In this document: in pieces, positions 1-12,987 of the stretch
Layout: every line of letters begins with the position of its first letter
How positions within the stretch are numbered: position 1 is the first letter of the stretch
Origin: Myotis daubentonii
Taxonomy: Eukaryota > Chordata > Mammalia > Chiroptera > Vespertilionidae
DNA length: 64,000 nt
NCBI RefSeq assembly: GCF_963259705.1
Contig: NC_081861.1
Span: 103,437,226 to 103,501,225, forward strand
Direction of reading: 5' to 3'
Made by a program: the position numbers and the translations under genes
Notes under the pieces: model-generated
What the model was told of the DNA's origin: nothing
The model's input: only the letters and a program-made list of their open reading frames with translations
The model's database searches: none

Positions 1-112
1 ACAGAACATTTCATCCAAGAGCTGCAGAATACACATTCTTCTCAAATGCACACAGAACATTGTCAAAGATAGATCATATGATAAGACACAAAGCAAGTTT
101 TAGCAACTGTAC
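1..112 (+). mobile_element. LINE-1 ORF2 endonuclease-domain fragment
   Basis: Translates, with decay, to the L1 ORF2 endonuclease stretch resembling YTFFSNAH...IDHM. It is cut by the window start. Confidence 0.7.
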
Positions 113-246
113 TAGATTTATCACAGAATTCACTTTGTAAGTTATATAAATGTCTAACCGTTATGCTGTATACCTGAAACTAATATAAAATAATACTGAA
201 TGTCATCTGTAATTAAAAAATAAAATAAAAATAAATAACTAAAAAC
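113..246 (+). mobile_element. LINE-1 3' end and A-rich tail
   Basis: Ends in the same 3' module seen at 3160-3300, 44733-44950 and 47630-47830 (…cctgaaactaatataaaata… followed by an A-rich tail). Confidence 0.6.
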
Positions 247-3155
247 ACCCAACTTGAGTGGATTTCTGGGTTCTCTGTTCTTTTCCATTGATCTATATGC
301 CTGCTTTTGTGGCAGTACCAGGCTGTTTTGAGTATAGTGGCTTTGTAGTACAACTTCAAATCTGGTAGTGTGATTCCTCCAACTTTGTTTTTCTTTCTCA
401 AGATTGCTACAACTATTTGGGGCCTTTTGGATTCCATATAAATTTTTGGAGAATTTGTTCTAGCTTTGAGAAATATTCTGTTTGTATTTTAATAGTGGTC
501 ACATTGAATCTTTAGATTCCTTTGGGAAGTATGGACATTTTAATGATGTTGATTCTACCAATCCATGAGCATGGTATATTCTTGCACTTGCATATATCTT
601 CCTCTATCTCTTTTTTCAATGTCTTGTAGTTTTCCAAATACAGGTCATTATCCCCTTGGTTAAGTTTATTCCTAAGTATACAAGTTTTTGTTGCAATGGT
701 AAATGGGGATGTTTGTTTGGTTTCCATTTCTGAGAGTTTATTATTGGTATATAAAATGCCATAGATTTCTGGGTATTCATTTTATATCCTGTTACATTGC
801 CCAATTTATTTATTAAATCTAAAAGTTTTCTGATGGAATCTTTAGGGTTTCCTATGTACAATATCCTGCCATCTGTGAATAGAGACAGTTTTACTTCCTC
901 CTTTCCAATTTGGATGCCTTTCATTTCTTCTTCTTATCTGATCACAATGGCTAGCACTTCTAGTACTATGTTGAACAGGAGTGGTGAAAGTGAGCATCCT
1001 TGTCTTGTTCCTGCTCTTATGGGAAATGGTTGTAGTTTTTGTCCATGGAGTATGATGTTGGCTGTAGGTTTGTCATATAAGGTATTTATTATGTTGATGT
1101 ATGATCTCTTTATTCCTATTTTGTTGAGAGTTTTTATTAAAAATGTGTGTTGGATTTTGTTGAATGCTTTTTCCTCATCCATTAATATGATCATGTAATT
1201 TTTATCTTTCAGTTTGTATATGTAATATATCATATTTATTGATTTGCAGATGTTGTACCAGCCTTGCATCCCTGAAATAAATCCTACTTGGTCATGGTGT
1301 ATGATCTTTCTAATGTATTGCTGAATCTGATTTGCTAGAAATTTGTTGAGAATTTTAGTATCTATGTTCACCAGGGACATTGGCCTGTAATTCCCTTTCT
1401 TTGTAGTGTATTTTTCTGGTTTTGGGATTAGGGTAATCCTGGTTTCATAGAATGAGCTTGGAAGTGTTCCTTCCTCTTGAAATTTTTGGAATAGTATGAG
1501 GAGGACAGGTTTCAATTCTTCTTTGAATATTTGGTAAAAGTCCCCTGTAAAGCCATCCAGTCCAGGGCTTTTGTTTGCTGGGAGGTTTTTTTTTTTATTT
1601 GTTTGTTTGTTTGTTTTGTTTTAATCCTGCTTTGATTTCAACAGTAGTTATTGGTCAATTAGTTTTACGATTCTTGCTGTTTGAGTTTTGGAAGATTGTA
1701 TTTTTCTAGGAATATATCCATTTGGTCAAGGTTGTCCAGTTTATTGGAGTAGAGCTGTTTATAGTATTTTTTATGACCCTTTGCATCTCTGTGGGGTCAT
1801 TATGCTCATTTAACATTTGACAAAAGAGACAGAGCATACAATCGTGTCAAGAATGTCTCTTCAAAAATTTTGTTGGGAAAATTGGAGAGATACATGCAAA
1901 AAATGAAATTAGATCACCAACTTACACACAAAAATAAACTCAAAATGGATAAAAGACTTAAATGTAAGACATGAAACCATAAAAATCCTAAAAGAAACAA
2001 TTGGCAGAAAAATATCAGCCACCTCTCATAGCAACATGTTTACAGATACATTTCCTAGGATAATGGAAATCAAGCAGAAAATAAACAAATGGGACTACAT
2101 CAAAATTAAGATCTTCTGAGAGCAAAAGAAACCATCAATAAAATAACAAGGATGTCCACTCCATGGGAAGACATATTTTCCAATGATACATCTGATAAAG
2201 GGTTAACCTCCAAAATCTACAGGGAACTCATAAAACTTAACAAAAGGAAGATTGAAAAAAAACATTAAAAAATGGGCACAGGACCGCACTAGAAACTTTC
2301 CCAAAACAGACATACAGAAGGCTAAAAAGCATATGAAAAAGTGCTCAAAGTCACTGATAACCAGAGAGATGCAAATCAAAATGACAATGAGGTACCACCT
2401 CATACCTATAAGAATGTCTGTCATCAACAAATCAACAAACAAGTGTTAGCGAGGATGTGGAGAAAAAGGAGCTCTAGTGCACTGCTGGTGGGAATGCAAT
2501 CTGGTGCAGCCACTGTGGAGAACAGTATGGAATTTCCTCAAAAATGTAAAAATGGAACTCCCATTTGACCCAGTGATCCCACTTCTAGGAATATATCCCA
2601 AGAAGTCAGAAACACCCATCAGAAAGAATACTAGTATATGCACTCCTATGTTCATAGCAGTACAATTTACAATAGCTAAAATTTGAAAACAGCCAAAGTG
2701 CCCATCAGCAGATAAGTGGACTAAAAAACTATGGTACATCTACATGATGGAATACTATGCAGCTGTAAAAAAGAACAAACTCTTAGCATTTGCAACAGCA
2801 TGGATGGAACTGGAGAGCATTATGCTAAGTGAAATAAGCTAGACAGAGAAAGATACATATCACATGATCTCACTCATTTGTGGAGTATAATGAACAACAT
2901 AAACTGATGTACAAAAATAGAACCAGAGTCATAGAAGCATCAAACAGACTATTCAATCTATGAGGAAAGGTGGGGGGTGAGGTGGTAAAAGATCAACCAA
3001 AGAACTTGTATGCATGCATATGAACATAACCAATGGACACAGACAGTAGGGGGGTGAGGGCATGTGCTTGGGGGTGGGGTCAGCCAGGGACAGATCAATG
3101 GGGGAAAAAGAAGACTTATGTAATACTTTAAACAATAAATAATTAAAAATAATAA
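247..3155 (+). mobile_element. Twin-primed (5'-inverted) LINE-1
   Basis: 247-1807 is antisense L1 ORF2. On the minus strand it encodes RT-domain pieces with motifs such as [20 protein letters not shown] and LFTDG, the last at the catalytic FADD position. From about 1808 to 3155 the element reads sense, from ORF2 'DKGSK…' through the C-terminus and 3' UTR to an A-rich tail. The L1 coordinate at the left edge of the inverted part (just after PEIHS) meets the coordinate where the sense part starts, as expected for twin priming. ORF2 is broken throughout. A target-site duplication was not identified because the flanks are also L1. Confidence 0.8.
1585..1622. repeat. T-rich / (TTTG)n simple repeat
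   Basis: Poly-T followed by repeated tttg units, inside antisense L1. Confidence 0.8.
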
Positions 3156-3300
3156 TATTGTAATAACTATGTGTGGTGTCAGATGAGTGCTAGACTTATT
3201 GGGATGTTGACTTTGTAAGTTATAAAAATGTCTAATCACTATGTTGTATACCTAAAACTAATATATTGTTACATATCAATTGTAATCGAAATAAAAAAAT
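3156..3300 (+). mobile_element. LINE-1 3' end fragment
   Basis: Old L1 3' module (…ctttgtaagttataaaaatg… and aactaatata) ending in an A-rich stretch. Homologous to 113-240 and 47630-47830. Confidence 0.6.
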
Positions 3301-3317
3301 ACATTTCAGCTGGTAGA

Positions 3318-4440
3318 AAAAAAAATGGGCAAAGGATCTCAGAAACTTTTCCAAAATGGACATACAGAAGGCTAAAAGTCATATGAAAAAGTGCTCAAAG
3401 TCATTGATCACCTGAGAGATGCAAATCAAAATGACAATGAGGTACCACCTCATACCTTCAAGAATGGCTATCATCAATAAATCAACAAACGACAAATGTT
3501 GATGAGGATGCGGAGAAAAAGGGAGCTCTCATACACTGCTGGTGAGAATGCACACTGGTGCAGCCTCTGTGGAAAACAGTTTGGAATTTCCTCAAAAAAT
3601 TAAAAATGGAACTCCCATTTGACCCAGTGATCTCACTTCTAGGAATATATCCCAAGAACTCAGAAACACCCATCAAAAAGAATGTATGCACCCCTATGTT
3701 CATAGTAGCACGATTTACAATAGCTAAGATTTGGAAACAGCCTAGGTGTCCATCAGTAAATGTGTGGATTGAAAAACTATGGTACATTTATGCCTTAACC
3801 AGTTTGGCTCAGTGGATAGAGTGTTGTCCTGCAGACTGAAGGGTCCCAGATTCGATTCCAGTCAAGGGCATGTACCTTGGTTGCGGGCACATCCCCAGTA
3901 GCGGGTTTGCAGGAGGCAGCTGATCGATGTTTCTCTCTCATTGATGTTTCTAACTCTCTATCCCTCTCCCTTCCTCTCTGTAAAAAAAAAAAATATATAT
4001 ATATATATTTAAAAAAAGAAAAAGAAAAACTATGGTACATCTATACAATGGAATCCTATGCACCTGCTTAAAAAAGAAGGAACTCTTACCATTTTCAACA
4101 GCATGGATGGACCTAGAGAGCACTATGCTAAAGGAAATAAGCCAATCAGGGAAAGATAAGTATCATATGATCTCACGCATATGTGAAATCTAGTGCCCAA
4201 CATAAATTGATGAACCAAAATAGACCCAGAGTCATAGAAACATGGAACAGACTGTCAAACCTCAGAAGGAAGGCAGCAGAGGTTGGAGGGGTATGGGAAG
4301 AGATCAACCAATGAACTCATATGAGAATATGCATAACCCATAGACACAGACAATATGGTGGTGAAGACTTGGGGGTGGGTGGGAGAGGGTAATGGGGAAA
4401 GAAAAGGACAAATGTAATACTTTCAACAAAGATTTATTAA
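3318..4440 (+). mobile_element. LINE-1, 5'-truncated, sense
   Basis: C-terminal ORF2 and 3' UTR in sense orientation, highly similar to 2260-3130, ending in an A-rich tail. It is interrupted by a VES SINE at 3788-4024, whose flanking duplication lies in L1 sequence. Confidence 0.8.
3788..4024 (+). mobile_element. VES-type tRNA-derived SINE
   Basis: Contains box-A-like and box-B-like tRNA parts (tggctcagtggatagag and gattcgattcc), the tail module ttgatgtttctaactctcta, and an A/T-rich tail. It is flanked by a 16-bp duplication aaaaactatggtacat at 3772-3787 and 4025-4040. Confidence 0.93.
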
Positions 4441-4846
4441 AAAACATGTTGACAGAGCTGTGGACAACTGGGAACTTTCAGACACTGCTTATGAGAGCAT
4501 AAATTAATAAAACTATTATGCATTTAAAAAACTATGGGATGCTGCAAATGCAGTGCTTAGGAAAATTTATGGTTGCAAATATATAAATATTTTTAAAATG
4601 TCAAGGGGGAAAAAAGGAGACATATGTAATACTCTTTGTAATACTTTAAGCAATAAAACAAAATTTTAAAAAATTAGGAAAATTGGAAATAAAAAACCAA
4701 ACTGTAAACCTCAAAAATCTAGAAAGAGAAGATCAAGTTGAGCCCAAAGTTAGACAAAGGAAGGAAATAATAATGAGCAGAAGGGAAATAAAATCGGGCC
4801 AGCTAAGGAAAGAAAAGAACCAATGAGTGTCAGGCTTGGTTTTTCT

Positions 4847-5078
4847 TTTTTCTTTCTTTTTTTTAAAAATATATTTTATTGATTTTTTACAGAGAGGAAG
4901 GGAGAGGGATAGAGAGCTAGAAACATTGATGGGAGAGAAACATCGATCAGCTGCCTCCTGCACACCTCCCACTGGGGATGTGCCCGCAACCAAGGTGCAT
5001 GCCCTTGATCAGAATCGAACCTGGGACCCTTTGGTCTGCAGGCTGATGCCCTATCCACTGAGCCAAACTGGTTAGGGC
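4847..5078 (-). mobile_element. VES-type SINE
   Basis: Reverse-complement VES: A-rich tail at the left, tRNA-like head ending gagccaaactggttagggc at the right. Flanked by an imperfect duplication ending ggtttttct (left near 4834-4846, right near 5082-5094). Confidence 0.92.
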
Positions 5079-5566
5079 AAGACCTGGTTTTTCTAAAAGA
5101 TAAACAAAGTTGACAAATCTTTAGTCAGATTAAGAAAAAAAGAGAGACTCAAAAAAATCAAATTAGAAATGAAAGAGAAAGGTAATAACTGCCATTTCAA
5201 AAATATACCAGATTGTACAAGACTGCTATGAACAATCATATGACAAAATATTATATAATCTAGAAAAGCTGGGTAATTTCCTAGAATTATACAGCCTACC
5301 AAGAGGAAATATCAAGTATTAAGAGACAAATACCAAGTGAGGAATTGAATTAGTAATCAAATAAACACAGTTTCTAAATTAAAAAAATATATATATCTTA
5401 ACACAAAAAAGCGCAGAACCAGATGGCTTAATGGGTGATTTCTACCAATCATTTTGGGATGAATTAATGCCAATCCTTTTCAAATTCTTCCAAAAAATTG
5501 AAGAGGAGAAAACTCATCCATACTCATTCTCTAGGATCAGCAACACATAATATCAAATCCAGATAA

Positions 5567-5797
5567 TGAATAATGATAATTTTACTCTTCTTTGCAATTT
5601 GGATACTATTTTATTTATTTATCTTCCCTGATTACTTCTAGGTAGTACTTTCAGTATGATATTGAATATTAATAGAGAAAGTGGGCACCCTTGTCTTGTT
5701 CCTGATTTTAGAGGAAAATTTGTCATTTTTTTCCATTGAGTAAAATGTCAGCTGTGGGTTTGTCACATATGACCTTTATTGTGTTGAGGTATGTTCT
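5567..5797. repeat. Left arm of 231-bp inverted duplication
   Basis: Reverse complement of 6089-6320, with only about a dozen differences by eye. Both arms are L1 ORF2 RT-region sequence; this arm is antisense. Confidence 0.85.
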
Positions 5798-6088
5798 ACA
5801 AGAAATGAAATCTCCTGGCCAATATCTGCAATGAACATAGATGCAATTATTTTCAACAAAATATTAGCAAAAAATTCAAGAACTCATTAATAGAATTATA
5901 CATCATGAGCAAGTGATAATTAATCCTTGGATGCTAGATGATGCAACATATTCAATTTAATATTTGTGATACAATACACTTAGAGAATAAAAGATAAAAT
6001 TTATATGAATATCTCAATAGATGCAAAAAATCTTTTGAGAAAATATAATATGTTAATGGTTAAAATTATCAACAGATTGGGTATAGAA

Positions 6089-6320
6089 AGAACATACCTC
6101 AACATAATAAAGGTCATATGTGACAAACCCACTGCTGACATTTTACTCAATGGAAAAAAAATGAAAAATTTTCCTCTAAAATCAGGAACAAGACAAGGGT
6201 GCCCACTTTCTCTATTCATATTCAATATCATACTGGAAGTACTACCTAGAAGTAATCAGGGAAGATAAAGAAGTAAAAAAGTATCCAAATTGCAAAGAAG
6301 AGTAAAATTATCATTATTCA
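6089..6320. repeat. Right arm of 231-bp inverted duplication
   Basis: Sense L1 ORF2 RT region, pairing with 5567-5797. The spacer between the arms is about 290 bp of sense L1. Confidence 0.85.
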
Positions 6321-6830
6321 CTGGTAATATGAGCTTACATATTGAAAATCCCAAAGACTCAACTAAAGAACTGACCTTGAATCTAATTAATGGATTCAGT
6401 AAAGTTTCAGTATATAAAATCAACACACAGAAATAGATACTTTTCTATTCACTAACAATAACACATCTGAAAAAAATAATGAGAAATACCCCATTAACTA
6501 TAGCATCAAAAGCAATAAAATATCTAGGAATAAACATACCCAAGGAGATGAGAAATTTGTACAATAAAAAGTATAAGACTTTGCTGAAAAAATAAAAGAA
6601 GACACAAACAATTGGAAGAATATCCTGTTTCCATGGATTGGAAGAGTTAATATTGTGAAAATATCCATGATATCCCAAATCCATTTATTGATTTAGTGCA
6701 ATTCCTATCAAAATTCCAATAGCATTAGAATTTTGCTAGAAATAGAAAAAAATAATCAAACCTAAAATTTGCATGGAATTCCTTTGTGATCCTCCAGAAA
6801 ATACAGGCTTAGGTATTCAAAGGACATGAA

Positions 6831-7344
6831 GAATAATCCATCCAATATTTTTTATATTTTTTATAATATGTCATGCCAAGAACAAAAAGATCTGTTAACC
6901 AAGTGATGTGTGCTCTAGGACAACTGACCTGATACTCTTGAAAGTGTCACTGTTTCTGGAATCTAGTGGTATACAAGAATCATTGAAGAAATGCCAGTGA
7001 AGGGGACAACTAGGATTACTTTACTCTGAAACAGCTGGGAAATAGTGCCTGTCTTCTTAATTTTAGAATTAACTTTACCCTAGAAAAGGGGCCTCGACTG
7101 AGGCATGTAGTCACTTGCTAGCTATATATTTGATAATTGTCAATAAACAATTATTATCACCCTTCAATTGATGTGGAACTTCAGAGCCTGGCATGTTTGC
7201 TTAAAATTAGTAAATATTGGGATTTGTCTCAATAGTCCTAGGTTATTATTGTCAATTTATAGATGAGTCCTATAAGGAGAAACAAGGCTACTTGTTTTTT
7301 TTTTTCCTGCATAGTAATATAGACGTGATGGTGATAGTGATGAT
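6831..7344. other. No gene or repeat recognised
   Basis: Unique-looking AT-rich sequence with a short poly-T at 7291-7303. No convincing frame. Confidence 0.5.
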
Positions 7345-7585
7345 GGTAACATAACATTTATTGAAATTCTGACTATCTGTCCTCAGACCAGATATGTGTA
7401 TTATTTTATTAAATTCTCATGTGGCCCTCTGAGGTGAGATATGGGACATTACTATAACCATTTCATAGATGAGAAAGTTGTGGTTCAAAAAAAAAAGGTT
7501 AAGTAGTTTTCCCATGTTGCACAACTACAAAATTGCAGAATTTAAATTAATATCCCAGGCAGTCTGACTCCTAAAAGCTGTAGAG
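7345..7585 (+). mobile_element. MIR SINE
   Basis: Diverged MIR core and tail: ctcatgtggccctctgaggt, catttcatagatgagaaag, then the cagtctgactcc end. Confidence 0.8.
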
Positions 7586-8988
7586 CCTCCTTGGTTACTG
7601 CTATTAATTGGGTGGACTAGGACATGAGAACTATAATGCTAAAATTCTTTCCCTCCTCTCTTATGACCCACTACAGAAGGCTCCTTGAGCTATCAAAGAA
7701 GCTGGGTGGCCACGCTTATAAAAGATGAGAGTCAAAAGGACTGAGTCTTTGTGGAAATAGGTAGGTAGCTAGAGATTGCAGCCAGAAAAATTGGCTTATA
7801 GCACAAGTACTTGGAACCACCTTTTTATTCCAAGAGAAAGGCTGTAGCCTAGCACCTGAGTCTGTTTGAAGAATAATTTGAAAACCGTCCTCCTAGCCCC
7901 CGTTGCAATAATGCAAAGAGTTATCACCTGTAACTGCTGGAGGGTGCTGGTGCTAGCACACTCCCTTTACAAGTCAGTTTCTTTATGTCTCATCGCATAA
8001 TCACTTAGGCAGCTGTTTCCATAGACACCCACACTTCAGTTTCCCAGCTTAACCGCATTCACACAAGAATGCAGACCTGGTTGCAGCAGCTGTGAACTGT
8101 TTTACCATTTGTTTAACAGGCACCGCTTATCTACTTTCCTCTATATGTGCAACAGGATGGTGCTTAAAAAAACACACACACACGAAAAAAAAAACAAACA
8201 GTAATAAAACAGTACCTGAAAGACCTTTAGGAGTTTCAAAGCTAAATAAATATATTTTGATCTATAAAAGAAGGCAAAATCAGAAAGTAAAGGAGGAACA
8301 ACTTTTTTCTACTCTTGGCCTTTGGGGGACAAGGGTGGGGCAAGAGTGACTTGTGCTGGGCTGTTTCACAAGTGTGAGATAAATGTACACAGCTTTCTTT
8401 CTATGAAACAGAGATGTGAGTCTCTGGGGACCCATAGGGGATGGTACTGAAGTGTGGAAGTCTGTGTGGACACTAAAGAAAACCTAAAAAATAAGCTAAT
8501 AATACTTACAGGTCACTAGGCTATACTTACTTTTGAACATGTACTAACAATAAGCAAAAAAATAATAATTTAATTAAATTATGTTTAAAAGCATGTTCCT
8601 GCTGACAATCTGGAAAAAGAACATTGCAGTAGAAGATTCCATAGAGAGAGAAAAGATAAGAATCATCTTAATTATTAACTCTTGTGAAAAAAATAAATAG
8701 TAAAACTTTGTCAATTGGCCTAGAACATTAGGTATAGACATGCTAAGGGAGTGCACATTCATATATGCAAAAAACACACATATATTGGTTCCTATATGAA
8801 GCTTTTGTATACATCCAGTACACAAAATTTTCTGCCTTAGCTTATCCCAGTTGAATACAACATATATACAAACATGCCTCACATCAAGGAGTGCTTTGAA
8901 GTTCACTGTAATCAATCAGACAAATAAATATTCTGGGCTTAGATGAAACTGGTAGCAAAGAGGGCATGATGAAATTCTGTCTTAAAAT
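7586..8988. other. No gene or repeat recognised
   Basis: Mostly unique sequence with a short CA run near 8168-8184. Frames here are short, on unremarkable composition, and have no known motif. Confidence 0.5.
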
Positions 8989-9190
8989 AATGTTAACAAA
9001 CACTATTTCACCTCTCTTAATCATCACAACTCTATGATATTCATTCTATTATTGCATTATATGAATGAGGAAACTAAAGCAAAAAAGCATTAAATGACTT
9101 TTTAAAAGTCAGATTGCTAATAAGAGTTTGAGCCAGGATTTAACCTTAGGCAGTCTGTATCAAAGTCTGTGCTCATCACCACTGTAATTA
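8989..9190 (+). mobile_element. MIR SINE
   Basis: Diverged MIR: gaatgaggaaactaaagc, then gagccaggatttaaccttag and the cagtctgtatc end. Confidence 0.8.
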
Positions 9191-9284
9191 GCAAGTGGAA
9201 AGAAGTGCTGTTAATCCAGTAGGAAAAAGTAGGTGCTGAACCACCCCCACTGCTTTCCTCTTCTAAGCATCTAGGTATTTTTTT

Positions 9285-9302
9285 TTTGTGTGTGTGTGTG
9301 TG
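9285..9302. repeat. (TG)n microsatellite
   Basis: Short tg run after a poly-T. Confidence 0.9.
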
Positions 9303-9587
9303 TTACTGCTCTAAGTTAGTGAGTGGGTGGTGGGAATTGAAATGGTAGAGATGTTTTAGATTGGAAGGGAGGTGTGATTTGAAAAGTAATTACGATTTGA
9401 TGAGAAAATGAGCTCTTTGTAAGGAACTCAGCAGAGATTCTTCCTCTCCCTTAGCCTCTTACTGGTAAAACTGTGCATGGTCTACATCTTGCTTTAGATT
9501 GCTTTTCCATAAAACGAGAAAATACATGTTCAGGATGATTTTGGGACAAGAATATTTCAAGCAAATATTGAAGGCTTCCCTCTACTC

Positions 9588-9715
9588 CAGTGTTCTCAAC
9601 CTTGGCTGCACATTAGAATCACCTGGGAATCTTTTTAAAATCCTGATTTCTGGGCTTCATCCTCCAGAAATTCTGTTTCTTTGTTACTAATGTTGTGGCC
9701 CCACCCCATAACAAA
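9588..9715 (+). mobile_element. MER5-type hAT-Charlie MITE
   Basis: ccagtgttctcaaccttggc, then cacattagaatcacctggg, then tgtggccccacccc: the MER5A pattern. Old and diverged. Confidence 0.75.
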
Positions 9716-11192
9716 AAAGTCAAATATTACCATTTAAAAAATACCTAGAGATGAAGCAGAATAATTGCAAATATTAAAATGTAGGACCAGTGGTTTACAA
9801 ATGGCTGGAAATTTGAAAGCTAAAAGAAATTATTGAAATGCTTGAGTAGCAAATGAATTTCAACAAACAAGTTACAATAAATTGCATTTGAAAATTACTA
9901 GTAATGTGAAACACATATAATTTTCTAATGAAAACAAGCCATTAAATCCATGGAGGCTCCACTTATAAAATTCAAGCTAAGATGAAGGTAGTCTCTTTAT
10001 GAGTGAATCACATTCTTGAACACTACCCACTGCTGCTGATAAAGTATAACCTGATCAACTGCTCAGGCCATGGGCACATTTCATCCTAGGCTGGGAGATT
10101 CTATATATTCATATTGCAGCCACACTTAGGAAATAAATGGGAACTGGCATATATTGAAAGACTATGATTCAAGTAGGGGATTAAACCTGAAAAAGAAGAC
10201 TGGGAAATTATAAGGAAGAGAAAGGGGAAGGTGTGAGATGGAAAGGGAACTATTTTGACATTCTCTGCCACGGAGTAGTACAGAGAGAAGCTTCTATGAA
10301 AATATTGTAAAAAATAAAGACATACACTGTATATGTATATACATGCAAAGGCATGGATTTCTAAAGCAATTGAAAATATTTGGTCTCAGTTGGAAATGAC
10401 TATTTGTGTCTCTGGGCTATTCATTAGTCACATTAGCACTTACTATTTCTTTCCCTGAGCCGCTTGTTTTTACCAAAACTTGTGAACAGAGGTAAAAATA
10501 GAAAATCGGGGTCTTTAAGAGGTGACATACATGGCTAGAATGTTTACAACAGTTTTTAAAATAGTATCATTTGAACTATTAAAATATTTTCATAGAGTCA
10601 CAAAACATTGTGGGTGACAAATGAGGGAGGAAATACTGAGATATGTACTTGCATGCCATCTTAAGGTGCCAATGAGCTAAATTCTCTATTCCCCTATGTT
10701 ATAACCAAATGCAAAATACATGCTTAGGTGTTTTTCTTTACTGACTTACATTTACTAACTTAAAGATAGACAAATATAAGTTATGTGAACACTGTTGCTT
10801 CATCTAACTGCCATTCTGTTTTTATTTTTAAGGTAAGGAGTCTTTATATATTATTAAATATAGCATAATTCTTTTTACCAACTTAAAATTCTATTTTTAT
10901 ACTTTTCCACACTCAAAATTTTACTACAAATGAGCTTTACATGCCATATCCATATCTTTATTTCCCAATCTCTCTCAAAACCAAGATTCCTTATTTTCTA
11001 ATGAATATATTATCTTGAATGTCATTAGTGACCCCGATCAATACATAAAATAATTTCTCAAGTCCTCATTATCCTTGACATTTTAAAGTGTTTGACACAC
11101 ATCACCACCACTTTTTGAAATTTTGTTTCCTTAGTTTTCTTAAGCCAATAGCTATCCTGATTGTCTCCCTACCTTTATGTCTATTTCCTTTT
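9716..11192. other. No gene or repeat recognised
   Basis: Unique-looking AT-rich sequence. No frame with recognisable protein content on either strand. Confidence 0.5.
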
Positions 11193-11389
11193 AAAAATAA
11201 TACTTTTATTGATTTCATATTGGAAGGGAGAGGGAGAGAGAGAGAAACATCAATGATGAGAATCATTGATCAAATGCCTCCTGCATATCCCCTATTGGGG
11301 ATTAAGCCTGCAACCCAGGCATTTGGTCTGACTGGGAATGGAACTGTTCATTAGTCTATGCTCAACCACTGAACCACACCAGCCAGGCA
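11193..11389 (-). mobile_element. VES-type SINE
   Basis: Reverse-complement VES with degraded head (caaccactgaaccacaccag, then ccaggc). Confidence 0.88.
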
Positions 11390-11515
11390 TCTCTATTTCA
11401 TTTTGTTACAACTCTCCCCTTGCTCAGCCATTAAATATTGTTCTTCTCCAGGTTACATCCAAGACTCATTGTTCTTCTCCTCATGCTGTCCATCCATGTT
11501 AGACAAGCACATCTA

Positions 11516-11590
11516 CTTTTTTAAATTTATCTTTATTGTTATAAGTATTATAGATATCCCTTTTTTATCTCCCATTGATTTCCTCTACTT
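11516..11590 (-). mobile_element. LINE-1 3' end fragment (antisense)
   Basis: The stretch tttatctttattgttataag followed by atcccttttttatctcccatt resembles the antisense L1 3' end seen at 32760-32830. Confidence 0.45.
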
Positions 11591-12636
11591 TCATTATTTC
11601 AACTGCTACCTCTACACTGATTAATCCTAAATCTCTATTTTTGGCCTCATCTTCTCTCCGTTTTGATTCTAGTGTTATTCTGAAATCTGTCATGATCAGA
11701 GACAGAAGAATTGCTACGTATATACTGTTCTTAGCTCTGTTGCCTTTATCAATGCTTAGAGGAAATTTATTGTCATGTTAAATGTTATTTTAATGAGAAA
11801 ACCAGAAGTTTTGTCACCTGAATACAAAAGAAAAATAATCCATCTAATGATTGATTCAGTTTCATTCTAACTGGGCAGGTAAAAAGTTATGCTTATATAA
11901 ACATACCTCAGAATGCTTCCTTCTACCAGTTTACACCAGGGAACTAGAGCAGATTCTTTCAGGGGTGCTCAGCTCTTGGGAAAACTTAGGAGTGTGTGTC
12001 CATGCCAGCTTTATAAGATATTTCTGGACATTGAGGGGAGAACTTAGGACCCCCAACCTTACCTTTGCCTCATCATCTAAAATGCTTTATCAAGGCTACC
12101 TCCAGTGACAACCTAGTCTAGATAGAGGCCAAAATACCTTTGATATATAATTACGCTGTCTACTCTGCCACTAATGCACAATGTAGAGCGTATAGATTAG
12201 AAGTGCCTCTGCTGCTAGTTCTCAAAGATCTCTTCTGTAAAGTGGGGTGATGTCAGCTCTGTCTACTTTCTTAGGTTGTTTGAAACGCAAGAAGTTAATG
12301 AAAGTGTAGGTGCTACTCACATAAAAGAGAACTTTATTAATCACTATAATATATATATGTATATGATCCTGCTTTGTTGCTTACTTTGAAGGAAATTTGA
12401 AATTGCTTTTGTATGGTGACCACAATAGATCTTTTGTTCTTTTGGCTTTACTCTGAGTTGCAAATGCTCAAATAGTTCATTGCCATTCATAATGCCCATA
12501 TCCCACAATAGTAGAGAACCTATACCTCAGCTTGTAAAACACCATGCAGTCCAAAAGTCTAGTCTCTTGTTTGAGGCTTTTATTCTGACCATAAGCTGCA
12601 TATGGCATTTTTTATGAATGTTTATGGTGAAATAAT
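11591..12636. other. No gene or repeat recognised
   Basis: Unique-looking sequence. Short frames only, with no motif. Confidence 0.5.
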
Positions 12637-12835
12637 AACCTAGGGCTCAGTGGTTGAGTGTTGACCTGTGTACCAGGAGGTCATGGTTCAATTCCTGGTC
12701 AGGGCACATGCCTGAGTTGCAGGCTTGATAGTTAGTGTGGGGCATGTGAAAGGCAGCCAATTAATGATTCTCTCTCATCACTGATGTTTCTATCTCTCTC
12801 TGCCTCTTCCTTCCTTGCAGAAATCAATAAAAATA
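12637..12835 (+). mobile_element. VES-type SINE
   Basis: Head tagggctcagtggttgagtg, box-B-like ggttcaattcc, tail ending in aaatcaataaaaata. The next element is inserted directly in the A-rich tail. Confidence 0.9.
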
Positions 12836-12837
12836 TA

Positions 12838-12956
12838 CACTGAGTGGCAAGATTATTATGACCAACCAGATTATTATGACTATCCCATCAGTACTTCATT
12901 GACACTTCCAAAAATACTGAATATTGAAAACTTCCTAAGCAAATACTCTCAAGGTA

Positions 12957-12987
<31 letters not shown>

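Larger units (their letters stand above)
4441..6830 (+). mobile_element. LINE-1 ORF2 fragments, mainly sense
   Basis: A mosaic. 4490-4600 is an ORF2 piece followed by an L1 3' tail near 4600-4675. From about 4680 sense ORF2 resumes and runs to about 6830 through the RT domain (6005-6268 contains GTRQGCPLS). A VES sits at 4847-5078. An inverted duplication occupies 5567-5797 and 6089-6320. No intact frame remains. Confidence 0.75.

Noticed and set aside
934..1515. L1 reverse-transcriptase frame of 193 codons as a gene
   Set aside because: It is a fragment of an inverted, 5'-truncated L1 with stops on both sides.
2260..4440. Similarity of 2260-3130 and 3318-4440 as a segmental duplication
   Set aside because: Both are independent L1 3' ends with their own A-rich tails; such similarity is expected between L1 copies.
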